From positions 7,750,946 through 7,814,945 of the forward strand of contig OY811975.1 of assembly GCA_963681505.1 (NCBI GenBank): DNA of 64,000 nt, in the 5' to 3' direction. The translations under genes and the position numbers were made by a program. Within the stretch, counting starts at the first letter, position 1. The number at the start of each line of letters is the position of its first letter. The stretch is from Eunapius fragilis. Taxonomy: Eukaryota; Porifera; Demospongiae; Spongillida; Spongillidae. Below, piece by piece: positions 1 through 11,706 of this stretch. The notes under the pieces are model-generated. The model did not search any database. It was not told the DNA's origin and saw only the letters and a list, made by a program, of their open reading frames with translations.

Positions 1-2430
1 AAACTAAAAAGCCAAAAGGTCCGCTAGCAAGACTATAACTGTTTTTAGTTGTCGATGTAGCACAGCGACGTATGGAATATCACACAACAGTTTAGTCTTA
101 TAAAACGCATCTTTGCAGAACAAGGTGTGCGTGCTTTTAATGCATCGGGTCGGTATATGGGAAGGCATCTCAGAATTGGATTTTAAATGCTAATATTAAA
201 TTTAAAACTATACCTACTTATTAACTTACCTCTTAAGAAGCTAAAAAAACTTATATCATAATTCAAATCAATGCCTTTAGATCACTAACTAACGCTGAAG
301 TCTAGTGGGGTACAGGAGGTTAACTAATTGCCATTAATAATTGAAGTAACCATGTTATGGATCCGCCTTTGCGAATCCTGAAGGGCCCAACTTACATGTA
401 AATGCATGTCTGATCATGTCTATTGTGTTAAAGCCGTTGCAAGAGATGTGTGATGCCATAGAGCCTTCAGTGGCCCATCTGTACCGCCTGTGCGGCATGT
501 TTATACATACGCGGTCATTTATACAGACATGCTGGATGGTGGATGAATGAATGATTACCAGCCACATAAATTAATATGATCTATATAAATAACCCTTGAT
601 TCGACTGGAGCTCCATGCACCGAGCCAGCCATGTCAACTATAGAGGAACGATATGTATCGTACGTACACCCCCCTTTACACGTGCATACTTGTACGCGTG
701 GTAGCACCCATCATTTTATATATTCACTATACAGGTGTGTAAAATGCACTGAACAAGTTTAATTGATACACTTTGTAGCAAAAAATCCTAAGGTCAAAAG
801 TTCAAATGGAGTGTATTTCACGATCAAAAATTGGTTTTCGCCAATTTGGACCCTCCCACACACCAGCGTGTCTGTACCTTTGAGCCGACTATTGGTCCTC
901 ATGCTGATAACACCAGTACTTGTCTCAGTGATTACAGTAATAAAATCGGGTGTCAAAAAACTAAAATAATCGTCAGCGGACCTTTTATATTTTACACTTC
1001 CCCCAAATTTTGGCCATTGTATTACTTTACTGACGGATACGGTATTAAATGTACAGCTACATCCTAGCTAAATAGGTAATTTTTGTCCTTTGGTTATTAT
1101 ATTCTATGATGCATATTAAAACTCTTTGGGAGCATGTTACCTACCAGGTGGTTCAGCTGTGACGATATGCTGCACTGACAGCCAAAGAAGTTACAACATG
1201 TACAACTTTGCAAAACCATTGCACGTAACTGGAAAGCTGAATTTACTAATTTTGTTTGCTATGCCCCACCTTGGGAGACCCAGGATAACAGATGTTAAAA
1301 CTTTGAAGTGGGAGGTGTAAAAGTCCTTAAATTACTCTAAATTTTTAATCTGATTCTGCCAATGTCAAAATCATGGCATGTTAATATTTCAAAATCCCCT
1401 TCACATTTTGATTGGGGCAGAGTTACAAGACATGGCTGCATTCATCATGACTATAATATTGATTAAAGGCTTTTTTGTGCTATGCAGGTTATTATTTTGT
1501 TAGTTAATGGATTACTTGGTTTGCAACAATACATATGTACATGTAAATGCTCATATCCTTATAACATTATTATTGCAATCTGGAAAAGTGTTTTAATTAC
1601 TGAATTTTTCCTTTCCATTATTCTGCCTGCTGTTAAACTTTTAGATCCTTTGACAGCATACCTCCCAGTGTGGCAACGCATCTATTCGTACAACTGGATG
1701 ACATGAGGTGTTTCATAGTGACCATCATGAACATTTTATACTGTGTCAAAGTGTGTCTGTGTATAATTGTACTTATTCTTTCATGCTAATCACACAATCA
1801 TGCACCTGATGTATTAAGCAGAGAGCTAGTGTATAAACGGCGTCCTTTCAACCTCAAACAGCAATTCGTAGTCCTTTATTAAATTGCATGTTGGTTCAAG
1901 CATAACAAAAAAAAAAAATTAAGTGTCATACATATGGCATGAACAAATCATTCTTTCCAAATCTGTTACTTTATCAGAAAACCCTATAATCCTGTACCTG
2001 AAGACAAATCAAAACAATTAAAGTTGAATGGAATGGATGAAGGATTTTATGGTGTGCAAGGAAGAAAATAAGCATCAATGCAAGTACATTGTGGATAAGT
2101 ACAAATTTATAAATTTTCTGAATAAATTGACATACATATAGATGTAGGATTTCAAGGTAATCATGGTGTAAAAGGACGTCAATTGCAATGAAGGATCAAT
2201 CATGTAACAACTAGACCTATATATTTATACGGCATTGCATTGTACATGTGCTAAATATTCCATTAATGCACAAGTTATGCAATTAACATCAATGTGTACT
2301 ATATACAAGGAGATGTACATCGATGATTTCTAAAGCATACACATTTATTAAGGAAGTCCATAACTAAAACTATCTACAAGTTGTGCAACGTGTGTATACA
2401 GGGAGATGTACATTAAAGCATACACATTTT
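1..2430. other. AT-rich stretch without a recognisable gene
   Basis: I see only short open frames here, none with coding character, splice-site pairs or recognisable motifs. No long repeat or TIR pair was found. I treat it as intergenic or intronic DNA. Confidence 0.5.
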
Positions 2431-3500
2431 TATCTCATGGGTCATTCCACATCGATTGGGCCCTCTTTTTTATACAATATGAGTTACTATAATTTTCCAA
2501 CTCTCCTTATAGGTATGAACACTTTCACTTTATATATGTATACCACAAACCTCTTCGTTATTAAAATATCGAGCACTGAATATTTAATTGCCATAATGAC
2601 CTTTCATACTTTGCATTGATTTACCTACTTCCTGGGGAGAATATATCTCATTTTTGATTTAACTAAAGACAGGCATGACACTGAACTGTTTGAGAACTTA
2701 AAATTATTCATAGATGTTGACAGGGTTGGCCATTATCACTAAGTATTGGTGAAATTTCTATGTTTTGTGAAGTTTTTGTGAAGTTCATTATTTCAAAATG
2801 GCACCAAAACGGAAGGGTTGCTAGGATCACCTTTGTTACCAAATCTGGTTTTGGGCCAATTAAGGGTGTGGCCATTACACCTTGCTAAACTGATGACTTC
2901 ATCTATTTGTCACAACAGTGTTGGTTCATAGTTGACCAGAAAGTTTACTTAAACAAGCGCTTGCATAGGGTGATTCATTAAGTAAACTTTCTGGTCAACT
3001 ATGAACCAACACTGTTGTGACAAATAGATGAAATCAGGAGTTTAGCAAGGTGTAATGGCCACACCCTTAATTGGCCCAAAACCAGATTTGGTAACAAAGG
3101 TGATCCTAGCAACCCTTCCGTTTTGGTGTCATTTTTTGAAATAATGAACTTCACAAAAACTACACAAAACATAGAAATTTCACCAATACTTAGTGATAAT
3201 GGCCAACCCTGTCAACATCTATGAATAATTTTAAGTTCGTCAAACAGTTCAGTGTCATGCCTGTCTTTGGTTAAATCAAAAATGAGATATATTCTCCCCA
3301 TGCAGAAAGTAGGTAAATCAATGCAAAGTATGAAAGGTCATTATGGCAATTAAATTTCAGTGCTCGATATTTTAATAACGAAGAGGTTTGTGGTATACAT
3401 ATATAAAGTGAAAGTGTTCATACCTATAGAGTTGGAAATTTATAGTAACTCATATTGTATTAAAAAAAGAGGGCCTAATCGATGTAGAATGACCCTCATA
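2431..3500. repeat. Long inverted repeat (about 520-bp arms, 25-base loop)
   Basis: The left arm (2431-2952) is read back in reverse complement as 2978-3500, with a short loop at 2953-2977. The inner ends are AAGTTTACTTAA and TTAAGTAAACTT. The arms differ by scattered substitutions and single-base indels along their whole length, so they have drifted since the fold-back formed. No transposase frame is present. It is best described as a fold-back or MITE-like element. Transcription through it would give a hairpin RNA of about 500 bp, but that is inference. Confidence 0.85.
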
Positions 3501-3680
3501 TCACGGACGGCTACATTTCAAATCCTAACAGAAACTCTTGACTTGATGTTCCTTCCCTAGGAGATGCAGCAGGAAGTATAAATAACTGCATTAGTAAAGA
3601 CTTGAAGAATTGGCCACAGCGCGGAACTGACTAAAACAACAGGCAATAAACGGAACTGGAAAATCAATCGCCGAGTTAAA

Positions 3681-4625
3681 GATCTGAACTTGGTACCGTT
3701 TTTAATGATGACTTTTATGGTGTTGTTGAAAACGTTATAATTCCGCGACCCTACATTCGTTTCTTTCCAAATTCGAGAAACGTATTGCCCCATCCATTGT
3801 GTACATACAGTACGATTGTGATATAGAGTCACTCCGCTGGCCGTATCCGATGCCTGATAGGTCCCGGAGACATAACTCCAACACCGAAAATACTTCCGAT
3901 GCCAAATTTTAATCACTAGTAGGAAAATGTTGTCCAAACAAACGGTGATTTTTCACAATGCCATTACAGCGATTGTTAAAGCGAGGCATAGTGTCAAACT
4001 TAATGCAGCGGTGAACCATTTTATAAATTTACATACGTGCCACTCCTCCATTTCTACGTGACGTCACGCGGAATAAACATAGAATCGAAGACTTCGACAG
4101 TTCAGGAAGGCTCGACAAGCGAATCAGAAGATAGCTCCGATGAGGGATCTGAACTTGGTGAAGATGGCACCGAATCAGACGTCGATGGAGAGGAAGCATA
4201 AATCGTGATTTCATTGTGTGCATTAAATTAAGCTTTACCCAAACTTGGCAATGTCAGCCTGTACTTAATGAAGCGTCTTTTATACCTAAACACTAACAAA
4301 TACACATTTCTTTAACCATCGCTATAAAGGTATTGCGAAAAGTCGCAGTTTGTTTGGACACCATTTCCTACTAGTAATTAAAATTTGGCATTGGAAGTAT
4401 TTTCGGTGCTGGAGTTATGATACGTTTTACCTCCGTGACCTATCAGGCCTCGGATACAGCCAACGGAGTGATTCAATAACATTAAAATCGTGTCATATGC
4501 ACATAAGGGATGGGGCAATACATTTCTAGAATTTGGCAAGAAATGAATATATGATTGCTGAAATATAATGTTTTCAAAAACACCTTAAAATTCATCATTT
4601 AAAACGGTACCGAGTTCATCATCCA
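3681..4625. repeat. Diverged inverted duplication with a 320-base spacer
   Basis: The segment at about 3681-3985 recurs in reverse complement at about 4308-4625. Shared runs include GTTTGTTTGGACA, TTTTCGGTG and TGGGGCAATAC. Divergence is clearly higher than in the 2431-3500 hairpin, with several indels. The spacer holds an acidic open frame (4004-4201). The minus-strand frame at 3557-3937 lies partly in the left arm and shows no family resemblance, so I do not call it a gene. Confidence 0.75.
4004..4201 (+). other. Possible acidic C-terminal exon
   Basis: This frame is open from a TAA at 4001 to a TAA at 4199-4201. It has no ATG, so it could only be a terminal exon. The last 35 residues are rich in Ser, Glu, Asp and Gly (for example SESEDSSDEGSELGEDGTES), typical of disordered acidic tails. 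It sits in the spacer between two inverted arms, which suggests cargo or a remnant of a mobile element. There is no identifiable domain. A chance frame is possible. Confidence 0.22.
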
Positions 4626-5057
4626 TTAAATATGTACCGGAATGGGGTATCATTGAACTCATTATCCAACCGTTCAGTATCGTACCGTTTTGTGCAGAAC
4701 GGAAGCCTCTACGAGGTGTATACAGTACGTAAAACGTATACACAGATCCTTTCTGCACATATATATGCCCAACGTATGTGCAAATATCTTTTCTCTGACC
4801 GTGAGGAAGTATATCTATTAGGGTACGTGCGCACGTACGGGTGACTTCGTTTAGTCCAATTGATGCCATGGGCTTCGTGAACCGTTCCTTAAGTTTCTAA
4901 ACGCTTGGACCTTGATTAGGTGCGTCAGTCTGTGTAAAAAGGTAGATTACATGCACAGAGTGGCTCTCGAGCTCTCTTGGTAGTTTAGCGATCGCAAAAA
5001 GTACGAATAAAATCTATACATTTTTATATTGATCACTATGATTCAAGTGAGATTACA
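4626..5057. other. No gene seen
   Basis: Only short shadow frames occur on both strands; no repeat, TIR or splice signals stand out. Confidence 0.4.
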
Positions 5058-7097
5058 ATGGACTTCCACTTATGCCAGCTCAAATTGCATTGTCGACGTC
5101 GCTTGTGTGTATCCTTCTTGGTCCTCAAGAAAGGAAGGAAACAGTTGAAGACCAGTCACCAGTACCCAAGGGTTTACTCATGTTCAACGTTTGCGTCGGA
5201 GCTTTACTTATGCTTTGGACTGGATGCTGCAAACGATGAAGCGCAGATTCACCCACATTCTTTCTGCAAGCGTTGTGCAGCGCAAGCTAAAGGCAGGAGT
5301 CGACATCGCCATTTCAACAGCCGCATTGTGCTATACAAGTAGGAAGCTCATGCATCAGATGGTGGGTGCAAGGTGAGAAGAAATGTAGTAACGTATTTAT
5401 ATTCAAATCATAGGTTTGTGACCATTTTATAGCTCAGCATGATGGTGGAAGACCGCACGAGGCTAAAGCGCCCTTAGTATAACTGCTCCTAAACACATAC
5501 GTCTTGCACCAAACAAGAAGAATATGACAAAAGTTATACCACTTGCAGCAGTTCAACCCATTTCAGTGTTGGATAACTTGAAATGGTCCCTTTGCTGTGA
5601 CATCCTCCACAGCCCATTCACCACCATGCCAAACAGTTGTGTGCGCTGACTGGCTGGCCCAATATTTGGTAAAAAAATGGATGCCTGCATGTCCATGCAA
5701 GGGCTGCTGTACCAAACTGACTGCATGTCCATGCAAGGGCTGCTGCACCAAACTGACTGCTGAGAGTCTCAAGTCAGCTCCAAGAATCTAAGTCAAATTG
5801 CTTGAGGATGTAGCTCTACATTGTCCTTCCTGCAATGTTAACATCTGGGCAGGATTGTATCAAAGCCACAAATGCCATGCAAGCTCTCCCACCTCATACG
5901 AGCTCTTTACCTTTGCTAGCTCCACCAGCATTAGCAGCACAATCACCAATATTAATGCTCGCCACCAATAATTGGTGAACAAGGCCAAGGCCAGGTTTCA
6001 CCAGCAAGAATTATACACAGGGTGTTATCTTCCAGTCCAGAGCCTGATGTCATTACGGTTCAAGGATATGCATGTAAATGACATGATAATTGTAACTAGG
6101 CAATGATGAAATTATTATCTTTTTTAGCCAATAACACTTGTGCATGTTACAACAGTAACACCCAATAAGCAAGGCTAGCAGTAGAACACTATGTCGCTAC
6201 AGAAAACAAGTTCAAAAGGTGCGACATGTACTCACCAGTGATGATCCTACTACACTCCTTTGGGAAGAGATCAGAAGTCTCAGCAAGAATGAAAAGAACA
6301 GCTTGCTAAAGTATGCCAGTATAACCTCTGATATTTCTCGTGAACAAGGATTGGCCTTTAAAGCTGACCTCACTCTACCATGGAATAAAATAAGGATGAT
6401 TAGAAGGTTAGTTTTAACATAAGGTGTGCTTCACATTTGTCTAGCAAGTGAAAGAAAGCAGCGCCAGCTTGCTGCCACCTTAGTATTACATATAATATGC
6501 ATGTAAGCACTGATCATATAGTATAACTCACACTCATAGCATACAAACCTGAAACTTTATCATCTTACATAATTGCTATGACTCAGAGAGAGGCCTCTGC
6601 CCTCTTGCAGGAAGCAGAACTGGTAGCTGGGACATTCAAGCAGACTTTCTCACTGTTTGCCAAGTTCCACTTCATTTACAATCAGAATTATGTGTCGGAA
6701 GCTGGATGTAATGATCTAGGTATGAAATGCAGCACACTGTGTCTCAATGCAAAATAATACATTGTATCAATCATCAGTTAGAACATGCCATTGCCACTTT
6801 CATGGCACATTTTCATGTGACATTTCCAGGTGAGAACATCCCAATAAAGATGCATATGCTGGAAGACATGCAGTAGATTGGATCCGATCCAATCAGCACA
6901 TTGGATTTGGGCTCATGGGAGAACAAGGAGCTGAGTCCATACATGCAAGATTCAATCGTCTATACCAAACTTACTGCACGGTCTCCTTAACCAGCCATCC
7001 AGTGGAGAAGCTTAAATACATTATGAAGGAGCACATATCACCTACAATTATAACAGCAAAATCACCCCCAAGTAAAAGAGTCAAAAAATCACAATAA
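5058..7097 (+). pseudogene. Relic of a gene with a RAG1-type N-terminal zinc finger, probably transposon-derived
   Basis: Five blocks on the plus strand read as one protein. Block 1 (5058-5342) ends in a cysteine/histidine cluster with LDAANDEAQIHPHSFCKRC, the pattern of the zinc-binding N-terminal region of RAG1-like proteins. Block 2 (about 5800-5970) has a CPSCN...HKCH cluster. Block 3 (6219-6411) contains QGLAFKADLTLPWNKIR and stops at a good donor, AAG/GTTAGT. Block 4 (about 6583-6720) ends at TAG/GTATGA. Block 5 starts after TTTCCAG at about 6830 and runs to the stop at 7097, with GLMGEQGAESIHARFNRLYQ. Within block 5 one base is missing near 6871-6875: the reading passes from HMLED to VDWIRS only after a frame change. 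Stops between blocks 1 and 2 cannot all be explained by introns. RAG1 N-terminus-like proteins of mobile elements (N-RAG-TP type) are known from invertebrates; linking this copy to them is inference. Confidence 0.55.
5686..5757. repeat. 36-bp tandem duplication
   Basis: Two copies (5686-5721 and 5722-5757) differ at one base (CTGTACC versus CTGCACC). The unit keeps frame and doubles a Cys-rich peptide (CPCKGCCTKLTA) inside the RAG1-like relic. Confidence 0.9.
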
Positions 7098-7544
7098 CAC
7101 CAATCTCCATCGTTTATCATATTTTCCACGCGCTATGCACATTGATCATACCTTTTGCTGCAAATGTCGGAAATCATTATCTCTGCACACGTGATCTGAC
7201 CGCAATTTTAGCAGTGATCATGGCTGATGAGTCTGCTGTTCCACCTGTTATAAAACGATAGTGAATATCTGTGGAATCCAAGCGCTACTGTCTCAATGTG
7301 AACCGCCCAGCGATTTAAGCTGAAGTCCATTTTATCAATGACGTTGAGCTTGGCATGTGCGTATGCAATATTGCAATGTAATGGGCTATATATATATATA
7401 TATATACATATATGGGACAGTTTCCGAGAAAATTTCATATGTTTTATAACATTATAAAATAATCGTGTTGTAACGTTTGAATCGCTATATAACTTCCGAA
7501 CGGTAAAGGCTATCGACTTCCTATTTTAATGCATTAATTGTACA

Positions 7545-7769
7545 ACAAGTAATAAAAACATTCTCTATGAGAAAGTTGGTGGCATATAGGATTGGAATAA
7601 GTAGGCAATATTGGTGTAAAAATGAAGGAAACAAGGGTCTAATAAGAACGGGAAATGTATAATAGTTCTATATTTCGCCCATTTGTAGGACATTATGTTT
7701 GTGTGCGAAGTATACATTTCCCCTTCTTATTAGACCTTGTTCCCTTCCTTTTTACACCAATATTGCCTT
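7545..7769. mobile_element. Degenerate copy of the 286-bp palindromic MITE family
   Basis: It starts with ACAAGTAATAAAAACATTCTC and carries the same order of internal blocks as the copies at 27009, 36495 and 39903: GAGAAAGTTGGTGG, TGGTGTAAAAA, a central fold-back, then TTTTTACACCAATATTG. The right terminal inverted repeat is missing, because the sequence leaves the family after about 7769. This is the oldest or most damaged of the four copies. Confidence 0.8.
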
Positions 7770-7960
7770 CGTACTTTGTGTTCCACAAAGGGTAATGCGA
7801 AAGTAGGTTTGTTTGTACGACGGCATTTCGAATAATTAATGGAGCCTGCTATAAAGTGCGTTGAGTAAGCATAACCCATACTTCTCCATTGTAACGAGCA
7901 CCAATATGGCGGACTAATTAGAAGATGAATGCTATTAAGTCACGCGATGAAAGAGCTCTT

Positions 7961-7982
7961 GGAACCTGCTTCCGCAGGTTCC
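7961..7982. other. Perfect 9-bp hairpin with 4-base loop
   Basis: The stem is GGAACCTGC with loop TTCC, paired with GCAGGTTCC. On the minus strand it is preceded by ATC, as in the terminal hairpins of the element family at 14195, 26576, 39077 and 39512. The next bases do not match that family well, so this may be a distant or truncated member. Confidence 0.6.
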
Positions 7983-8360
7983 GATAATTTGAGAAATAAT
8001 TATAACAAAATCATATATATAGCTATTATAATTATATGCACATACACAGGATGAGCTAGAATTGTGAGATAAAAGAAGGTGATAATTAATGAAAAACTGT
8101 CTTTTATTACAGCAAACATCAAACCAACTCGGCGCCGATGGTTGCACAATCAAGATCCAAATGTTACTATTCCAGAACGAACACTACGAAGGTGGAATGC
8201 AAATATCAGCATGCATATGTTATGGACATGTGTGTGGTTTTACTTTGCTCTGCATAGAAACTCAACATAGCAGTGAAACTAGCAACTTCTCAAATCATGA
8301 ATCAGCAGGTACATAAACAATTTCACAGATGCTCAAGTATTTTTAAATGTTATTTTACTC

Positions 8361-11209
8361 ATGCATATAGATATCATGGATAGGCATTATGCAGTTCAGA
8401 CTGCAATGTCTAATGACATCAATAAAAGCATAAAATCTTTTCATAGTGATGGTGATGTGGATAATGGTGGTGCTCTAGCATCACAAGATGATGATGATTG
8501 TGAGAATGATGGTGATGGTGTTGAGTGTAATGATGATGATGGTGATGATGATGATGGTGGTGGTGGTGATGAAGATGATTCTGATGGTGGTAGTGGGGGT
8601 AATGATGATGATGATTATGAAGATGATGACGATGAAGATGATGATGAAGATATCGATGATGATGATGCAGATGATGTTGATGGCAATGGTAGTGACAATG
8701 ACGATGATGGGGATGATAATGATTATAGTGCAGGTGGCTCTTGTGGCGCTAATAATTATTTCTGTGATAGTGCTCTGGTTGATCCTGTTGATGGCTCCAT
8801 TGGTATTCGTGGCACTGAGGTTGAATATGTTCAATGTACTCCTTCTGTAGGAGATTCCAATTTTGAAAGTGAAGGCAAGTCTTTATTTCTCAACTTACCA
8901 GTAGGCTAATTTGCATGCCAAATTCAAAGGTGCACATGCCGAATTTACACAATTGCAATCGTATCCTGGAGTACCGATCAGTACACCTGTACACCTGTTA
9001 GCATGCAATTATTTTGCTATCACCAATAAATTAAGTGATTCAGCTACAAAGCAATTGCTGACCCTAATAAGAATACATTGCCCTGATGCTACGCAATCTA
9101 AGTACAAGCTAAAGAAACAACATAACTTCTCCAATGACTTTGAAATGTACAGATTTTGTTTCCAATGTATGAAAAAGTTAGACAACGTGCAGCTGTTTTC
9201 AGAAAAGACCTGCAAAACAAATAAAGCAGACGAGTTGTCTTGCTGTACTCCCATTTACAAGCATTTGTGCATATTTTTACAGGTATCTTCAAGCTAGGTA
9301 GTGCACCATATAATGCACACATGATATTATTTCTTTGATACAGATAAGTGGGATTCAATATGTGAGCATTTCAACAAAATGAGCACACAAGATACTATTA
9401 AAGATACAAACAATGACAGATAATAGCCCCTCTTAGGGCGGAAGGAAATTTTTTATCAGTCCCCCTGAACATGCAGGACTAATTATCTTTTCTGATGGTG
9501 TCCCAGTTTTCAAGTCGTCAGGTTGGTGCTAAATAATTAAATGACTTGGTTCATTATGTTGGTTTATGCTAGGACAAACGATGTGGCCTGTACTTGTCAC
9601 TACTACTTCACTTCTGCCAAACATTAGAATGGATGCTGAAAATGTCGTGGTTGCTGCACTGTGGCTTGGGCCATGCAAACCTCCAATGGATATTCTTCTT
9701 CCACCAACATTGTCTAAAATAGAGGAATTACAAAGCAGGTTTATGACACCTGAGGGAACAAAAGTGAAAATTAGTAATAGGGGTATTTGACTTTCCAGCA
9801 AAGTTATGTGCATTAAATGTTGTCCAATACAATGGATATTATGGCTGCCCATATTGCACTGATAAAGGTATGCATAAGTTCACCAAGCCACCTGTACCTT
9901 CCATCGGAACCACATAATCTTCGATTTCAGAGTGATATCAATCATTGGGCTCATGAAGCTTTTATTTTAGGAAAAACAGTTTTTGGTGTCAAAGGGTTAT
10001 CATTATTATATCGCTTTTTATCAATACATCATATACCAGTTGATTACATGCTTGCAATTCTTGAAGGTGTTGTTAAAGTCTTCTCATGCACTTGGTTAAA
10101 TCCCACTTATTCTGATTTAAGATGTTATCTTGGAAAAGTTGCAAAAGATATTGATAATCATTAACTGAGAATCGAACCTCCCCATGAGTTCAGGTGATCC
10201 CCACGTTCAATATGTACAGAAGCAGGCTACAGGAAAGCAAGTGAATACAGAGCATGGTTTCTATTTTACAGTCTGCTTATATTAGTAAAGTTCCTACCAC
10301 CAGATTATTCAAACCATTTTGCCCTACTCATAACAGCTATGCATATTTTACTAGGGTCTAACATTGTAACAGAAGATATAGATGCTGCACATGTATTGCT
10401 GGAGCTATTTTATAACCTTATGCCACAACTTTATCCAGAGGAGATGCACTCTCCGGACCTCCACAGTGTTATCCATTTGAGCAGATGTGTGCATGATTTA
10501 GGGCTTCTCTGGGCCTATGCATGTTTTGGTTTTGAAAACATGAATGGGTATATTAAGTTGCATCTCCATGGCTGTAAGAACTATCTACCAAGCCTAGTGC
10601 ATGTTATAACAATGAAGTTACTGTGTTTCAAATTTTGTTAAACAGTTATCAAAGATCGAAAGGCCAGAAGTTCTTCAGTTTTTTGCTGCATGCAGAAAAG
10701 GAAGGCCATGAAGGGTCATTAGGAAAATGTGTGAAACAGATTCTCATTGAGAATGAGATTCAAGTAGGTCAAAAAGCAGGATTTGAAACCCCCGATATTG
10801 TTGCAAATTATTCATCCTATTGCATATACATAAAACGACTTATCACACAAAGAAAGTTATATCTCTGCGGGATAGTTCATTGTGCGAATTCATTCAAGGT
10901 CCAAATTTATGTTTGGGATCAATAAGAAAGGTTTATGTTCTAAACGAAGGTCATATTGCCATCATTGATGTGTATGAATGAGTGCCAGAAGGACTTCTTG
11001 ATACCTCTAAGCCATCTCTTCAGGAATTGAAGACAGTAAGAAACACACTATTGAACAGATACTTTTCAATCGTTAAGAAGATAACTGTATCTAATCAGCT
11101 GGAAGCTGTCGGTGTTGATGCAATAAAACAGAAGTGTGTGCATGTGCCCATCAAACATTCACCAACAGATGTTATTGTACTTCAACCTAATGTTTATGAA
11201 CATCACTAG
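8361..11209 (+). pseudogene. EnSpm/CACTA-type transposase, broken
   Basis: The N-terminus (8361-8909) is a 182-residue Asp/Gly-rich acidic region. The conserved protein then follows in pieces: 8911-9297 (KLSDSATKQLLTLIRIHCPD), about 9430-9530 (SDGVPVFKSS), 9566-9790 (NVVVAALWLGPCKPPMDILL), 9817-10164 (FGVKGLSLLYRF, then PVDYMLAILEGVVK), about 10165-10641 (HSVIHLSRCVHDLGLLWAYA and FGFENMNGY), 10623-10925 and 10982-11209. The order and motifs are those of animal EnSpm transposases of the Transposase_21 type, which cut and paste CACTA-ended DNA. Frame changes near 8900, 9800 and 10640 and several stops make it inactive. I did not find convincing CACTA ends around it. No GT/AG pairs explain all breaks. 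Confidence 0.78.
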
Positions 11210-11706
11210 ATTTATTTTCGTTTTATTACTATTCTATTTTCATACATGTATCAAACACAATGAAACAATCATACTATCAAGTGAAAATAATTGGGTCTCG
11301 CTACATGTGATTGATGGCATCTTGCGTGTTTGCCTTGCAATCTTGGGAATCTTGTGACTAATCTTGAGTCTTGCTGCTGGTCATTGAACTGATTGAAGCA
11401 AGATCCTGATATCTTACATTTGCGGCTTGCAATCTTGGCATCTTGTAAAAGTTGGTTAGAAAATCTTGCATTCTTGGTAAAATCTTGCCCAAGATTCGCA
11501 AGAATTTTTCACTGGGGCACACAATGATTCGATTACCCTGCCACGGGCCCGTAACGTCACGTAAATTCATTTATTAACCCTCACGTGACGGATTACGTTG
11601 TCATCAGGCTTACGTACCCGCGTTCGGACCGATTACTCACGGGGATAGGATTACGGTCGTGATATTCATCCGTGTGCTTGCTCGCGTGAGTACGTGAGCA
11701 ATATCT

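Noticed and set aside
5686..5757. Metallothionein-like Cys-rich peptide
   Set aside because: The CPCKGCC motif is a two-copy duplication inside a degenerate gene relic, too short to support that call.
8488..8850. Alternative frames of the acidic region
   Set aside because: Poly-Met and poly-Ile readings of the same GAT-rich DNA; the Asp-rich frame leads into the EnSpm protein.
11549..11600. Palindrome around CGTAACGTCACGT / ACGTGACGGATTACG
   Set aside because: Short, imperfect, single occurrence; similar CGTGAC words are common near 20 kb and may just reflect a transposon end.
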